Origin: Treponema sp.
GTDB taxonomy: Bacteria; Spirochaetota; Spirochaetia; Treponematales; Breznakiellaceae
NCBI GenBank assembly: GCA_031286205.1
Contig: JAITUR010000091.1
Span: 35,888 to 99,887 of the forward strand
Length of the DNA: 64,000 nt
Direction of reading: 5' to 3'
A model generated the notes under the pieces. That model did no database searches. It was not told the DNA's origin and saw only the letters and a list, made by a program, of their open reading frames with translations. This document shows, piece after piece, positions 20,532 through 29,964 of the stretch. The translations under genes were made by a program, and so were the position numbers. Positions within the stretch are counted from its first letter, which is position 1, and each line of letters opens with the position of its first letter.

Positions 20532-21617
20532 GTGATTATTTTACATGTAATGGAGCCGTTTGCCTCCGGTATTACCACTGCTGTTTGCTCAATAATCGGC
20601 GAGCTTCCTGAATTTACACATATTGTTATACATGGTTTTAGAAACTGTATCGATAATATCGATAATACAAAAAAGCGTTTTCCTGCAGGTGTTTCTTTTA
20701 TTGAATGGAAAAATGCCGACAGGGAAATAAATCTTGTAAAAGACTGGAAAGCTTATAAAGAACTTAAAGCTATTCTAAAACCATATTCATTAAAAAATCA
20801 AAAAAACAAATTTGTAGTGCATCTTCATTCTTCCAAAGCCGGTTTTATTGGTCGTTTTGTCTGCCGCTGTTTGGGAATAAAATCTGTTATCTATACACCG
20901 CATTGCGGCGCTTTTTTACGAACAGATATTAATTTTTTTAAACGAAATCTGTACCGGTTTTTTGAATGGGTTGGAGGGTGTTTTGGGGGAAGGGTAGTAG
21001 GATGCGGTCCTTCAGAGGGAGAATTGTATAAAAATCTGGGAAAAAATACTACCTATGTTTCCAATGGTGTAAAACTAAAAGAAATAAAGGAAATAAAGGC
21101 GGACAGGAATCTTGTTAGTTTTACCGGAATAGCCTGGCTGCAAAAAGCTCCTGCCTTGTGGAATGCTGTAGCAAAAAACTGTTTTATTCCCGCTCGCGAC
21201 AACGGTTTTTCTTTTTACTGGATTGGAAGCGGCCCCTGGGAAAACGAACTGGAAAAGGAATTTATTACTGTAACAGGCTGGAAATCCGCGCAAGAAGTGG
21301 AGGCACTGCTTCTTAAAACATCGATTTATTTTTCCACATCTGCCTGGGAAGGGCTGCCTTATGGAGTGCTGGAAGCCATGAACTGCGGCTGCGCGCTGCT
21401 TTTAAGAAATGTTCCGGGTAACAGGGAACTTGTAATTCCAGGGGAAAACGGCTGGCTTTTTAATACAAAGGAAGAAGCAAAAAATAAATTAGAGGTTATG
21501 TTAAAAGATAAAACACTTCTTGCAAAAATGGGAAAGAATAGCCGCAAGTTAATAGAACAAAGTTTTAGTCTTAAACAAATGGGCGACGGTTACAGAAAAA
21601 TATATTTAAGTTATTAA
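20532..21617 (+). CDS. GT4-family glycosyltransferase
   Basis: A 361-residue GT-B glycosyltransferase starting with GTG. HVMEPFASGITTAVCSII holds the N-terminal acceptor loop, and the donor side is VSFTGIAWLQKAPALW (about 193) and STSAWEGLPYGVLEAMNCGCALLLR (about 262-286) with the E-x7-E pattern. It is a Wbp/Wec-type cytoplasmic transferase. The gene precedes the first YidC-sulfatase fusion by 12 bases in the same direction, suggesting one transcript and a shared glycan substrate. Confidence 0.9.
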   Translation: MIILHVMEPFASGITTAVCSIIGELPEFTHIVIHGFRNCIDNIDNTKKRFPAGVSFIEWKNADREINLVKDWKAYKELKAILKPYSLKNQKNKFVVHLHSSKAGFIGRFVCRCLGIKSVIYTPHCGAFLRTDINFFKRNLYRFFEWVGGCFGGRVVGCGPSEGELYKNLGKNTTYVSNGVKLKEIKEIKADRNLVSFTGIAWLQKAPALWNAVAKNCFIPARDNGFSFYWIGSGPWENELEKEFITVTGWKSAQEVEALLLKTSIYFSTSAWEGLPYGVLEAMNCGCALLLRNVPGNRELVIPGENGWLFNTKEEAKNKLEVMLKDKTLLAKMGKNSRKLIEQSFSLKQMGDGYRKIYLSY

Positions 21618-21629
21618 TAAAGGTAAACA

Positions 21630-24290
21630 ATGATACAGGAAATATTCTATACATTTTTTATATGGCCTATTCAATTTATCCTTGAATTCTTATTTGTTCT
21701 TTTTGTAAGAATATTTAACTCTCCCGGTTATGCGATTATTTTCTTAAGCGTAGTTGTAAGTACAATGTGCATTCCTCTTTTTAAGATAGCGGAACGCTGG
21801 CAAAAGGAAGACAGGGAACTGCAAAAACAAATGAAGCCAAAGCTGGACAATATTCGTTCTGTTTATAAGGGCGATAAACGCCAGATGATTATAAATACAT
21901 ATTACCGGCAAATGGGATATTCGCCTGTCGGTATTCTTAAATCCAGCATGGGTTTGCTTTTGCAGGTACCGTTTTTTATTGCGGCTTATAATTTTCTTTC
22001 TAATACCAGAATGTTGTCCGGAGTATCGTTTCTTTATATAAAAGATCTTGGCGCTCCGGGTGTTTTTTTTGGAATTAACATACTGCCAATTATAATGACA
22101 ATTATAAATTTAATTTCTTCTTTTGTTTATGCAAAAAATCTTGGAAAAAAGGACTTTATTCAGCTTTCCGCAATATCTCTTGTATTTTTATTTCTTCTTT
22201 ACGATTCTCCTACCGGGCTTGTACTTTACTGGACAATGAATAATCTGTATTCACTTTTTAAAAATATTGCGAATAAAACTTTAAAAAAACCGGGTATAAT
22301 TTTAAAAATTGCCGCAGCTCTTGCCGCTTTGGCATTTATTATTTTAATTATATCGGGAAAGGCAAGGGTAGAGCGGTTTGGAATTTTATTTGCGGCAGCT
22401 GCTGTGGTTTTTGCGGTAATTCCCTTTGTATGGAAATATATTAAACATGGAATAAACAGCATAGCGCAAAAACTGCAATTTAATATAAAAGAAGAAACTA
22501 ACCCTAAAAACGATTCATTATTTTATATTTCTATAATAATATTATTTTTATTAATTGGAGTGCTGAATCCCGCTCAGGTTTTATCTTCTTCGGTTTCAGA
22601 TTTCGAAACACCCTGGTTGTTTTTATTCCGTACTATATTTCAGGGGTTTTCTTTTTTAGTATTGATTCCGCTGTTTATTCGCGCGTTTTCCGCGGATAAT
22701 ATCCGAAAAGTTTTGTCGTTTGTAATGTCAGCGCTGGCAATTAATGCGCTTATTTGTTATTTTGCGCTGTCTGCATATTATGGAATTATGGACAGAAATT
22801 TTAAACTTGACGATACCAACCGCCTTTTATATGCCTTTCCCCTGTGGGTAAGCCTTGCGTCTCCGCTTGCCGCATTGGCTTGTACCGGATTATTTACTGT
22901 ATTAAAAAAGAAAAAGATTTTAGCGGTATTGTTTCAGGCGGGGTGTGCGGCTATTTTAATTATAATAGGCATTAATCTGGTAACGCTTGGAAAAGGCGCT
23001 GCACAGGTAAAGGAATTAAGAAAGACAGATGATATTACAATACGGGAAATTCCCGTTTATTTTCCTGTTTCCAGAACAGAAAAGAATGTGTTTATTGTTT
23101 TTATGGATAGAGCGCAGGGAAGTGCTGTAACGGATGCGCTTGAGTATATGCCCGAATTTAAAGAATATTTTGACGGCTTTGTTTTTTATCCGAATACAAT
23201 TTCTTTTGGAGCAAATACTGTTATTGGCGTTCCATCTATGCTTGGCGGATATGATTCTACACCGCATAAAATAAATAACCGCAAAGATGAGCCTCTTAAA
23301 GATAAGGTAAACGAAGCAATATCTTTTATTCCCAAAAAATTTGCAGATGCGGGTTATAATGTTGTAATTACAGATCCTGTAATAGCAAACTTGCAATCTG
23401 TACCTGATATTTCCATTTTTAATAATATGCCAAATGTAGTCGCGCGACTTCTTTCGGGGAAGTTGACGCATCATTATCTGAATGAATTTAATGATGATAC
23501 TAAAGAGATAAGCAATACTTTTGATTTTGATATATTATTTAGATACGGATTATTCCGTACAGCTCCCCCTGCTTTGCGTTATGCAATTTATTATAAAGGT
23601 CAGTGGTGGAGAGAAGCTGCTTACAATAGTTTTGGAAGAGCAACAGCTGAATTTTCCGGTTTATACTACCTGCCGCAGTTAACATATGCAGACAATGGCG
23701 GTGCGACACTGAATATTTTAATGAATTATATAACTCACGAAGGCGGATCTTACAACAATAATTTTATACCCCAGAATATTCCGTATGAAATTAGCCGGGA
23801 AGAGATAGAAAGATGGGGAAGCGAAGAAAATGTCGAATATATTTATACGCTTATTGCAGGAATGACCCAGCTTTCCAAATGGTTTAATTATTTAAAAAGC
23901 GAAGGAATTTATGACAATACAAGAATTATTATTGTTTCGGATCATGGCAGCGGCCGCTATAAAAAATTCCAGGACACAGCCGGAATGGAAGGTTTTAATC
24001 CGCTGCTTATGGTAAAGGATTTTAATACAAGAGGGCAGCTGACAGTATCAGAAAAAATAATGACGCACAGCGATACGCCATATCTTGCGGCAGAAGCTTT
24101 GGGTATTACAGGGATTATGGATTTGGAAGCTGCGGAAAAAATAAAGAAAGAAGGAATCCCGGTATTTAGCGCGGTTTCGTCCCAGCCTTTGCGGCATGGA
24201 CCTTATCTGTATAATTTAACGGGAAAAAGAAATTTTAACGGAAATAATGTATTGGAAAGAGAAAGCTGGGGAGAGTGGGAGAGTTTTTAA
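21630..24290 (+). CDS. YidC/Oxa1-like domain fused to sulfatase/LTA-synthase-like phosphotransferase (copy A)
   Basis: An 886-residue membrane protein in three parts. Residues 1-225 are YidC/Oxa1-like: the cytoplasmic hairpin (RELQKQMKPKLDNIRSVYKGD), SSMGLLLQVPFFIAAYNFL, DLGAPG and SPTGLVLYWTMNNLYSLFKN are all recognisable, but the conserved groove arginine is Ser44. Residues 225-470 carry further transmembrane helices. Residues 485-886 form an alkaline-phosphatase-superfamily domain with metal-ligand D493, candidate nucleophile T530 (NTVIGVPSMLGG), THEGG, SDHGSG (D771-H772) and THSDTP. LtaS and EptA enzymes of this superfamily transfer phosphoglycerol or phosphoethanolamine outside the membrane. 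A similar role on this glycan is inferred. AAAGG precedes the ATG; the gene converges on copy B with a 12-base gap. Confidence 0.9.
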   Translation: MIQEIFYTFFIWPIQFILEFLFVLFVRIFNSPGYAIIFLSVVVSTMCIPLFKIAERWQKEDRELQKQMKPKLDNIRSVYKGDKRQMIINTYYRQMGYSPVGILKSSMGLLLQVPFFIAAYNFLSNTRMLSGVSFLYIKDLGAPGVFFGINILPIIMTIINLISSFVYAKNLGKKDFIQLSAISLVFLFLLYDSPTGLVLYWTMNNLYSLFKNIANKTLKKPGIILKIAAALAALAFIILIISGKARVERFGILFAAAAVVFAVIPFVWKYIKHGINSIAQKLQFNIKEETNPKNDSLFYISIIILFLLIGVLNPAQVLSSSVSDFETPWLFLFRTIFQGFSFLVLIPLFIRAFSADNIRKVLSFVMSALAINALICYFALSAYYGIMDRNFKLDDTNRLLYAFPLWVSLASPLAALACTGLFTVLKKKKILAVLFQAGCAAILIIIGINLVTLGKGAAQVKELRKTDDITIREIPVYFPVSRTEKNVFIVFMDRAQGSAVTDALEYMPEFKEYFDGFVFYPNTISFGANTVIGVPSMLGGYDSTPHKINNRKDEPLKDKVNEAISFIPKKFADAGYNVVITDPVIANLQSVPDISIFNNMPNVVARLLSGKLTHHYLNEFNDDTKEISNTFDFDILFRYGLFRTAPPALRYAIYYKGQWWREAAYNSFGRATAEFSGLYYLPQLTYADNGGATLNILMNYITHEGGSYNNNFIPQNIPYEISREEIERWGSEENVEYIYTLIAGMTQLSKWFNYLKSEGIYDNTRIIIVSDHGSGRYKKFQDTAGMEGFNPLLMVKDFNTRGQLTVSEKIMTHSDTPYLAAEALGITGIMDLEAAEKIKKEGIPVFSAVSSQPLRHGPYLYNLTGKRNFNGNNVLERESWGEWESF

Positions 24291-24302
24291 TAAGGCTTTG
24301 TT

Positions 24303-27065
24303 TTAATAGCGTTTTGTAATTTTTGTCCAGTTGTTTTTATCGAAAATATTATCTTTTACATGATAAAAATAGGAAACTTTATCTAATGCTTCCCAACCGG
24401 TAAAATCTTGTGTCTGAGATGAACCGCCAAGAAAAATATTTACACCGTCTTCTTTTTCAGAAAAAAAGCTTTGCCCCGAAAAAGGATTTTTTGCATTCGG
24501 TATAATATCCATGATTGCTAATAAAGGCGTGTCTGCATTAGTCATAAAACTGTTATCCGTTCTTAATTCTCCTGTACTGTTAAAATCTTTGAACAAGAGT
24601 ATTGGATTATAGGCAGTATAATCCCGGCCTATTAAGCCGGAAGGATCGTTAAATAATACCCCTGCATGGTCTGAAACAATAATGATACGGGTATTGTTAT
24701 AGACATTATTTTCTTTCAGAAAATCAAACCACTTTTCCAGAAGAAGATACGAGGCGGCATTTACATGGTAAAATTGATGTGAATTTATATTTCCGTTAAA
24801 TAAATCCGGACCAAAATCGGTTACTTCGGAAACAACGGTGTAATCAGGATACTGTAAAAAAGAAGGATCGTGCGCCATGTTGGCAACCATTAAGGTAAAG
24901 GTGTTTTGCGTATTTTCTATACAGGTTAATTCCGGTAAATAATGAAGAACCGCATAACTGGTAAGAGCGCTGTTTGTTACAATATCTAAACGTGAATTGT
25001 CAGTTACCGCCCAATAATTTCCCCTGTCGTAAATTATTTTTCTTAATATGACAGGAGATGTTAAAAAAACGCTAAACATTGTAAAATTATGTTTTAGTAT
25101 TAGTTCTGTCTGCGTCTCTTTTAATGGTGCATCAGAGCCAAGAAAATCTATAAATTTTTTATTATATTTTCCCTCAAGATTGTTTGCATTTATACCCCGT
25201 TCTGTAAAAAATGAGAGTTCCATATTTCTTTGATGATTTACATAGGGCAGATCGTATACATTTGCGGAATAATCATGATTCTTAAAAAGTTCGGGAAGAA
25301 CAAGGGAAGATTCGGTGTATTTATCTTTCATTAATTCATTGTTTCTTTGGTGCAATCTTTCCGGAGTGTATTCATAACCGCCAAATAGGGGAGGAGCCCC
25401 CAATATAGTTGAACGATAAAAAGAAACCGTATTGGGATAGTAAACAAATCCATTAAAAGATGTCTTTAGTCTTTCGTGTTCGTTAATAATGCTCTTAAAA
25501 AAAACTCCCAAGGCCTTGTCCAGCATTACAATAAACACATTGTGCCCGTCTTTCGAAAGGAATATTTGTTTATCAAGTTTATCTTCATTTACGGAAAAAG
25601 ATTTATTTTGATTGTCAATAGAAAGACTGTCTATATTGCTTTCTACTATAGATTTATGGGAAAGATAGCCTCTTTGAATTTCAGCAGTTTTTATCGCAGA
25701 GAAGAAAATCATGGATACCATAATGATTGAAGATATAGCAGATAGTATTTTAAGTTTATTAAAACGGAAAACAGACAGAATTAATAGAAAAATACAAATT
25801 CCGGCCGCGATATTATAAGACGAAAAAGTATTAGAAACCATAAAATTGGTACTGCCCGGAAATGCGAGAGTTTGCGAAAGCATTCCATAATTTCCGGAAA
25901 ATAAAAAAGTATTAATTAACCCAAAAACAAGGGCAAAAGACATAAAAAAACTGATACCGATTCTGATCTTGTCATTACCAAGAAAATAAATACATATAGG
26001 CCAAAAGCAAAATAATCCAAGCGAAACAAAAAGAGGCGGAACCAATACATTAAAGGGAGAAGCGTTTACAATATAGGAAAATTCTGCCGGATCTGAAGCT
26101 ACTATGTTAAAGGGAATAAATATAGCGCACAATACACCAAAGGAAAGACAGGATAATATAAATATAGTTTTAATTTGTCCGCTTTCTTTTTTTAGGAAGA
26201 AGAAATGTTTTTTTAATCCAGGTATAATTAACTTTAATAAAATAGGAATGGAAAGAATAAAAACTGAAAAACCTATAGCGGCCAGTCTAAAAGATATTTG
26301 ATTGCTTCTTCCCGTAAAGCGAAAGAAAATAACATATAAACACGAAGATATAAGTAGCACAGAAAGTAAAATATAAAATATTAAACCGCTGTGTTTTGAT
26401 TTAAGAATTATATTTTTTACAAGAGAAATAATATTATTGCAGGTCCAGTATAGCACCAGTGCTGCCGGAGAATTATATAAAAGAACCAGAAAAAATATAG
26501 ACATACCATAAAGCTGCAATTTTTCTTTTATAGGGAACCCGCGTGTATAAATAAAGCCTGAAACAATATTTATAAGCGTCATTAGAACAGGAAGTATATT
26601 TATAGTTATAGAACCAAAAGAAATAAGCGCATCGGGTGCCCCTAAATTGCGTATCCAGAGAAAAGGTTCGCCCTGTAATGGTTCGAAGCCGGACAAAAAG
26701 TGATACGCCGCTATGAAAAACGGAACCTGTATTAAAAGACCAAATGAACTGCGAAGGGACATAATGGGGTGATAGTGGTTTATTCGGTAATACATGGAGA
26801 TAAGCATATATTGTTCGTCTTTTTTAAAGTATTGTTTTATTTGGGCAATTTTTTTTGCCATTTTCTGTTGAATAAGCCGTTCTTTTTCCTGCAATTTTTC
26901 CGCTTTTAAGTACAGGGGCAGGCAAAGAAGACTTACAATAACACTGATTCCCAATACCGCAAAACCGTGATTATTTCGTACAACCAATACAAGAAATCCA
27001 TAAACAGATTCCAGAATTAAGACGATCGGGCCAATAATTAAATTGTATATACTTGATAAAATCAT
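24303..27065 (-). CDS. YidC/Oxa1-like domain fused to sulfatase-like domain (copy B)
   Basis: A 920-residue paralogue of copy A. The YidC-like part (1-225) keeps RLIQQKMAKKIAQIKQYFKKD, SSFGLLIQVPFFIAAYHFL, NLGAPD and SPAALVLYWTCNNIISLVKN, with Ser45 in place of the groove arginine. More transmembrane helices follow to about 470. The C-terminal phosphotransferase-like domain starts at HNVFIVMLDKA and has candidate nucleophile T553 (STILGAPPLFGG), AHDPSF and VSDHAG. The histidine of THSDTP in copy A is replaced by asparagine (TNADTP). It is the last gene of the operon running from the dehydrogenase at 36299; its start overlaps the GT8-like gene by four bases. Confidence 0.9.
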   Translation of the reverse strand: MILSSIYNLIIGPIVLILESVYGFLVLVVRNNHGFAVLGISVIVSLLCLPLYLKAEKLQEKERLIQQKMAKKIAQIKQYFKKDEQYMLISMYYRINHYHPIMSLRSSFGLLIQVPFFIAAYHFLSGFEPLQGEPFLWIRNLGAPDALISFGSITINILPVLMTLINIVSGFIYTRGFPIKEKLQLYGMSIFFLVLLYNSPAALVLYWTCNNIISLVKNIILKSKHSGLIFYILLSVLLISSCLYVIFFRFTGRSNQISFRLAAIGFSVFILSIPILLKLIIPGLKKHFFFLKKESGQIKTIFILSCLSFGVLCAIFIPFNIVASDPAEFSYIVNASPFNVLVPPLFVSLGLFCFWPICIYFLGNDKIRIGISFFMSFALVFGLINTFLFSGNYGMLSQTLAFPGSTNFMVSNTFSSYNIAAGICIFLLILSVFRFNKLKILSAISSIIMVSMIFFSAIKTAEIQRGYLSHKSIVESNIDSLSIDNQNKSFSVNEDKLDKQIFLSKDGHNVFIVMLDKALGVFFKSIINEHERLKTSFNGFVYYPNTVSFYRSTILGAPPLFGGYEYTPERLHQRNNELMKDKYTESSLVLPELFKNHDYSANVYDLPYVNHQRNMELSFFTERGINANNLEGKYNKKFIDFLGSDAPLKETQTELILKHNFTMFSVFLTSPVILRKIIYDRGNYWAVTDNSRLDIVTNSALTSYAVLHYLPELTCIENTQNTFTLMVANMAHDPSFLQYPDYTVVSEVTDFGPDLFNGNINSHQFYHVNAASYLLLEKWFDFLKENNVYNNTRIIIVSDHAGVLFNDPSGLIGRDYTAYNPILLFKDFNSTGELRTDNSFMTNADTPLLAIMDIIPNAKNPFSGQSFFSEKEDGVNIFLGGSSQTQDFTGWEALDKVSYFYHVKDNIFDKNNWTKITKRY

Positions 27066-27916
27066 TTTTTCTTAAAAATATCCCTGATTAATACTAAAAG
27101 TTTCCCATATTGCCGGTAAAAAAAAGATGAAGTGTAAAAAAATAACCGTACTTTTTCTATAAAATAAAAACGGCTTCCCAATTTTCCACAAAAATGAACA
27201 ACCGAAGGAAAAACAAAAGAGCCGAATTTTTTAAATCGTGCGTACCCTTTAACAACATTTATTGTTATATCCTCTGCTCCTATAAGGGTTCTGGAGAATC
27301 TTCCGCAGTCATCGAAAGGTTTAATCCCTTTTTTTGCAAAAGCAAGAGCAAAGAATGGTTCGTCCGGATACATATTTTTTCTAAAATAGCCGACATTAAG
27401 TGCTGTAGGATTTTTCATATAATCGTTGGCGGTTTTGAATAGTTCTGTAGAATCCTTATTTTTATAGAATAAAAGCATACCGCTGTTAAATTCCGGTATC
27501 CATTCGACAGAATGTTCGTTTTTTGTTTTTTCAATATCATAATACCAGTGTCCGTTATAACGGAGCATGCCATAATAAAGAAAAAATGATTTATCCAAAA
27601 AATAAAAATAATAATCAATATTATTAAATACAAGGGAATCTGCATCAAGAAACAGATTTTTTTCAAATGGGGTATATAAATGAATAAGGGTTTTTGTTTC
27701 GAAGGGTGCGCCTAAATCCTCTTTATAATCAATAATAATGTCAAAAAAAGGTTTTAGATATGCGCCGCAGTCGGTTATTACAGCTCTGGGAATATGAGGA
27801 GCATGAACCATGCAGGAAAGTGCCAAATACTTTGCCTGTTTCGCGTATTTTTTTCCTACAGCAATTGTAATTATTCCTTTATTAAGCATGATGTTTATTC
27901 CTTTTACCTTTGCCAA
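27062..27916 (-). CDS. GT-A-fold glycosyltransferase (GT8-like)
   Basis: A 284-residue protein. KNLFLDADSLVF (about 85-96) carries the D-x-D metal and nucleotide-sugar site of GT-A enzymes, and the N-terminal GIITIAVGKKYAKQAKYLALSC resembles the nucleotide-binding start of GT8 and related families. No transmembrane segment is evident. It overlaps the radical-SAM-like gene by 13 bases and copy B of the fusion by four, so it probably supplies one sugar of the glycan decorated by these proteins. The family assignment is tentative. Confidence 0.65.
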   Translation of the reverse strand: MAKVKGINIMLNKGIITIAVGKKYAKQAKYLALSCMVHAPHIPRAVITDCGAYLKPFFDIIIDYKEDLGAPFETKTLIHLYTPFEKNLFLDADSLVFNNIDYYFYFLDKSFFLYYGMLRYNGHWYYDIEKTKNEHSVEWIPEFNSGMLLFYKNKDSTELFKTANDYMKNPTALNVGYFRKNMYPDEPFFALAFAKKGIKPFDDCGRFSRTLIGAEDITINVVKGYARFKKFGSFVFPSVVHFCGKLGSRFYFIEKVRLFFYTSSFFYRQYGKLLVLIRDIFKKK

Positions 27917-28740
27917 TCGCAGCGTTTACAAATACCCAGAGTTCGTTTACCATGAAAAAGTTCGTGATGAACTTCCAGAAATTGCTTTGAATTAAGAATT
28001 TCTTTTAATGATAAAGAAGAAACATTGCCAAAAACAAACCGATTTTGCCAATCCAGGCAGCAAATACTTATATCGCCGTAACAATTAACCGTTATATCTC
28101 TTATTGTTGCATAGCAGGGAAGTTTACTGTTAATTTCTTTGCGGTTGTAAATATCTTCTCTATCATCTAGCCGAGAATAATAAACCTTGTAGGGTATGGT
28201 TGTTTTAAGTTTTATTAACCGTTCATGTTCCTTAAATGTATAGGAAGAAACAATTATATGCCATAATTTATATTTTTCGAATTTTTCAATTACTTCCTGA
28301 TTCAGCAGCGAACCATTGGTCAGAATGGAAATTTTTGCATTGGGTAGTACTTTATTGGTATATTCTATAAATTCAAAAAGGCGTGTATCGATCATAGGTT
28401 CGTTGTAGCGGTGGAAGTCTATTTCTCCGCAAAAATTATAGAGAGCTAATTCGTCCAGAACCTTATATACAATACTTGTTTCCAGTTTTTTCTTATCGGT
28501 ATAACGAGACACCGGACATTTTTTATGTATGTGGGTATAATTACACATATTTGATATTTCAAAGCTGATGCGTGTAATATATTTTTCCAAAGAATCGGGG
28601 TAAAATGGGGGAGTCACCTTGTGTTCTTCCGCTATTTGCTTGTTAAAGGCATCGTTGGTAAAAGGAGGTTTAAAGATAAACGCTCTAAAAGGTTTTAGAA
28701 TTTTTTTTATTCTTACATAAAATCCGTGTGGAATTTTCAT
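27904..28740 (-). CDS. radical-SAM/SPASM-like protein with unusual cysteine motif
   Basis: A 278-residue protein with the overall layout of radical-SAM/SPASM proteins: ISFEISNMCN (58-67) at the expected first strand, ILTNGSLLNQE as a later strand-loop, and a C-terminal SPASM-like region with CYGDISICCLDWQNRFVFGNV and ICKRCDW. The canonical CX3CX2C is absent; the segment reads CNYTHIHKKCP, with only two cysteines eight residues apart (C66 and C75). It may be a specialised subfamily with different cluster ligation or a non-catalytic relative. It sits between the TagB/F-like and GT8-like genes with 4- and 13-base overlaps, so it may modify a sugar or head-group. Confidence 0.7.
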   Translation of the reverse strand: MKIPHGFYVRIKKILKPFRAFIFKPPFTNDAFNKQIAEEHKVTPPFYPDSLEKYITRISFEISNMCNYTHIHKKCPVSRYTDKKKLETSIVYKVLDELALYNFCGEIDFHRYNEPMIDTRLFEFIEYTNKVLPNAKISILTNGSLLNQEVIEKFEKYKLWHIIVSSYTFKEHERLIKLKTTIPYKVYYSRLDDREDIYNRKEINSKLPCYATIRDITVNCYGDISICCLDWQNRFVFGNVSSLSLKEILNSKQFLEVHHELFHGKRTLGICKRCDWQR

Positions 28741-29945
28741 AAATGCTTCCCTCTTATATTAATTAAAGTATCAACGACAGCTTTCCCGCTTTCGCCCCTG
28801 TTTTGCCAGGCAGTATCTTTGGCATTTTGCCGTTCCGCCGCCAAAACTGTGTCGGAAACAGCACTCTGAATTATATCATTTATACGGGGAATATCCTGTT
28901 CGGACAATGCTATTCCCAGTTTTTTTATAGCATCGAATTTCCATGGTTCGCTCTCTATATCGCCCGCATCGTACATTTCTTTTATAAACGCCGTGCTGTG
29001 GTAGAGTACAGGTTTGTTAAACAAAAAAGCGTAATCAAAAATAATGCCGGAAAAATCGGAAATCATTATATCAGCTTTGGAAAGAGAATCTATATTTTCG
29101 CTTTTATAATCCCAAATATAATGATTAAATTTTTCTTCCAGTGTTTTCAGCATTTCCGCTTCGCTCTTTTTAGATTGAGGGTGAGGGCGGACAATAACCC
29201 GCCATTCGGGATTGTTAAGGTTTTCTAAAAGTTTTTCGCCAAGTGCGGCAAGGAGAGAGCCTTGCCCCCAGGAAGGAGAAACAAGGACAGTAAAGATATG
29301 TTTATCCTCTTTGGGTAATTCCTTAATTTTATTGTTGTAATCGTCTAAATAAGTGCTGCCTACAACAAACAGCTCTTTTTCTTTTATGGCTCGTATTTGC
29401 TCAAGCCTGCGAATATCTTTTTTTTGATACTCACCGGACAGAAGTATGGAATCGTACCAATCAATTCCAAAAAGACGGTAGCAGGTAGCATCGCCTGTAT
29501 CATGCAGTATATGAGAATAATGTTTGCATAACTTCGATCTTTTAAGCTGATACACTTCCAGTCCCGGAGTTGTCATAAGACAAACATCTGCTTCCAAAAA
29601 ATTAAGGGTTGCAAACGCCTTGTTGCCTTTCCCGATAAATTCCGGTTGAACGAAAGTATAATTTTTTTGGAAAACCGGATCTGTTTCCGATGATGTTAAG
29701 TAAGACACCTCCATTTTACGGTTTTCGAATTCGTCTAAAATTGGTTTAAAGACAGGCCAATAATGATCCGCTTCGTTATAAATAACATAGTTCTTGTATT
29801 TTTTACTTGTTTTATTTCTGCCTAGAATAAGTGCTTTTAATTTAATTTGCAATGTTCTAAAAAGAAAATACGAAGCCGCTGCCAATCCAATAAATACGGA
29901 AAACAACATGCTTCCCGTACCGGGATCAATGTATAATAAAAACAT
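28737..29945 (-). CDS. TagB/TagF-like CDP-alcohol phosphotransferase (paralogue)
   Basis: A 402-residue close relative of the protein at 1298-2527, with the same start (LLYIDPGTGSMLFSVFIGLAA), the same NKAFATLNF and TTPGLEVYQLKRSK segments, VRPHPQSKKSEAEML and SDFSGIIFDYAFLFNKPVLYH. An N-terminal helix would anchor it at the inner face of the membrane. It would transfer a phospho-alcohol from a CDP carrier to the glycan. Its placement directly downstream of fusion copy C (19-base gap) couples cytoplasmic head-group transfer to the fusion proteins. CMP-AEP made at 2524-6765 is a candidate donor. Confidence 0.85.
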   Translation of the reverse strand: MFLLYIDPGTGSMLFSVFIGLAAASYFLFRTLQIKLKALILGRNKTSKKYKNYVIYNEADHYWPVFKPILDEFENRKMEVSYLTSSETDPVFQKNYTFVQPEFIGKGNKAFATLNFLEADVCLMTTPGLEVYQLKRSKLCKHYSHILHDTGDATCYRLFGIDWYDSILLSGEYQKKDIRRLEQIRAIKEKELFVVGSTYLDDYNNKIKELPKEDKHIFTVLVSPSWGQGSLLAALGEKLLENLNNPEWRVIVRPHPQSKKSEAEMLKTLEEKFNHYIWDYKSENIDSLSKADIMISDFSGIIFDYAFLFNKPVLYHSTAFIKEMYDAGDIESEPWKFDAIKKLGIALSEQDIPRINDIIQSAVSDTVLAAERQNAKDTAWQNRGESGKAVVDTLINIRGKHL

Positions 29946-29964
29946 CAGTTTCCCTCCTTGTTAC

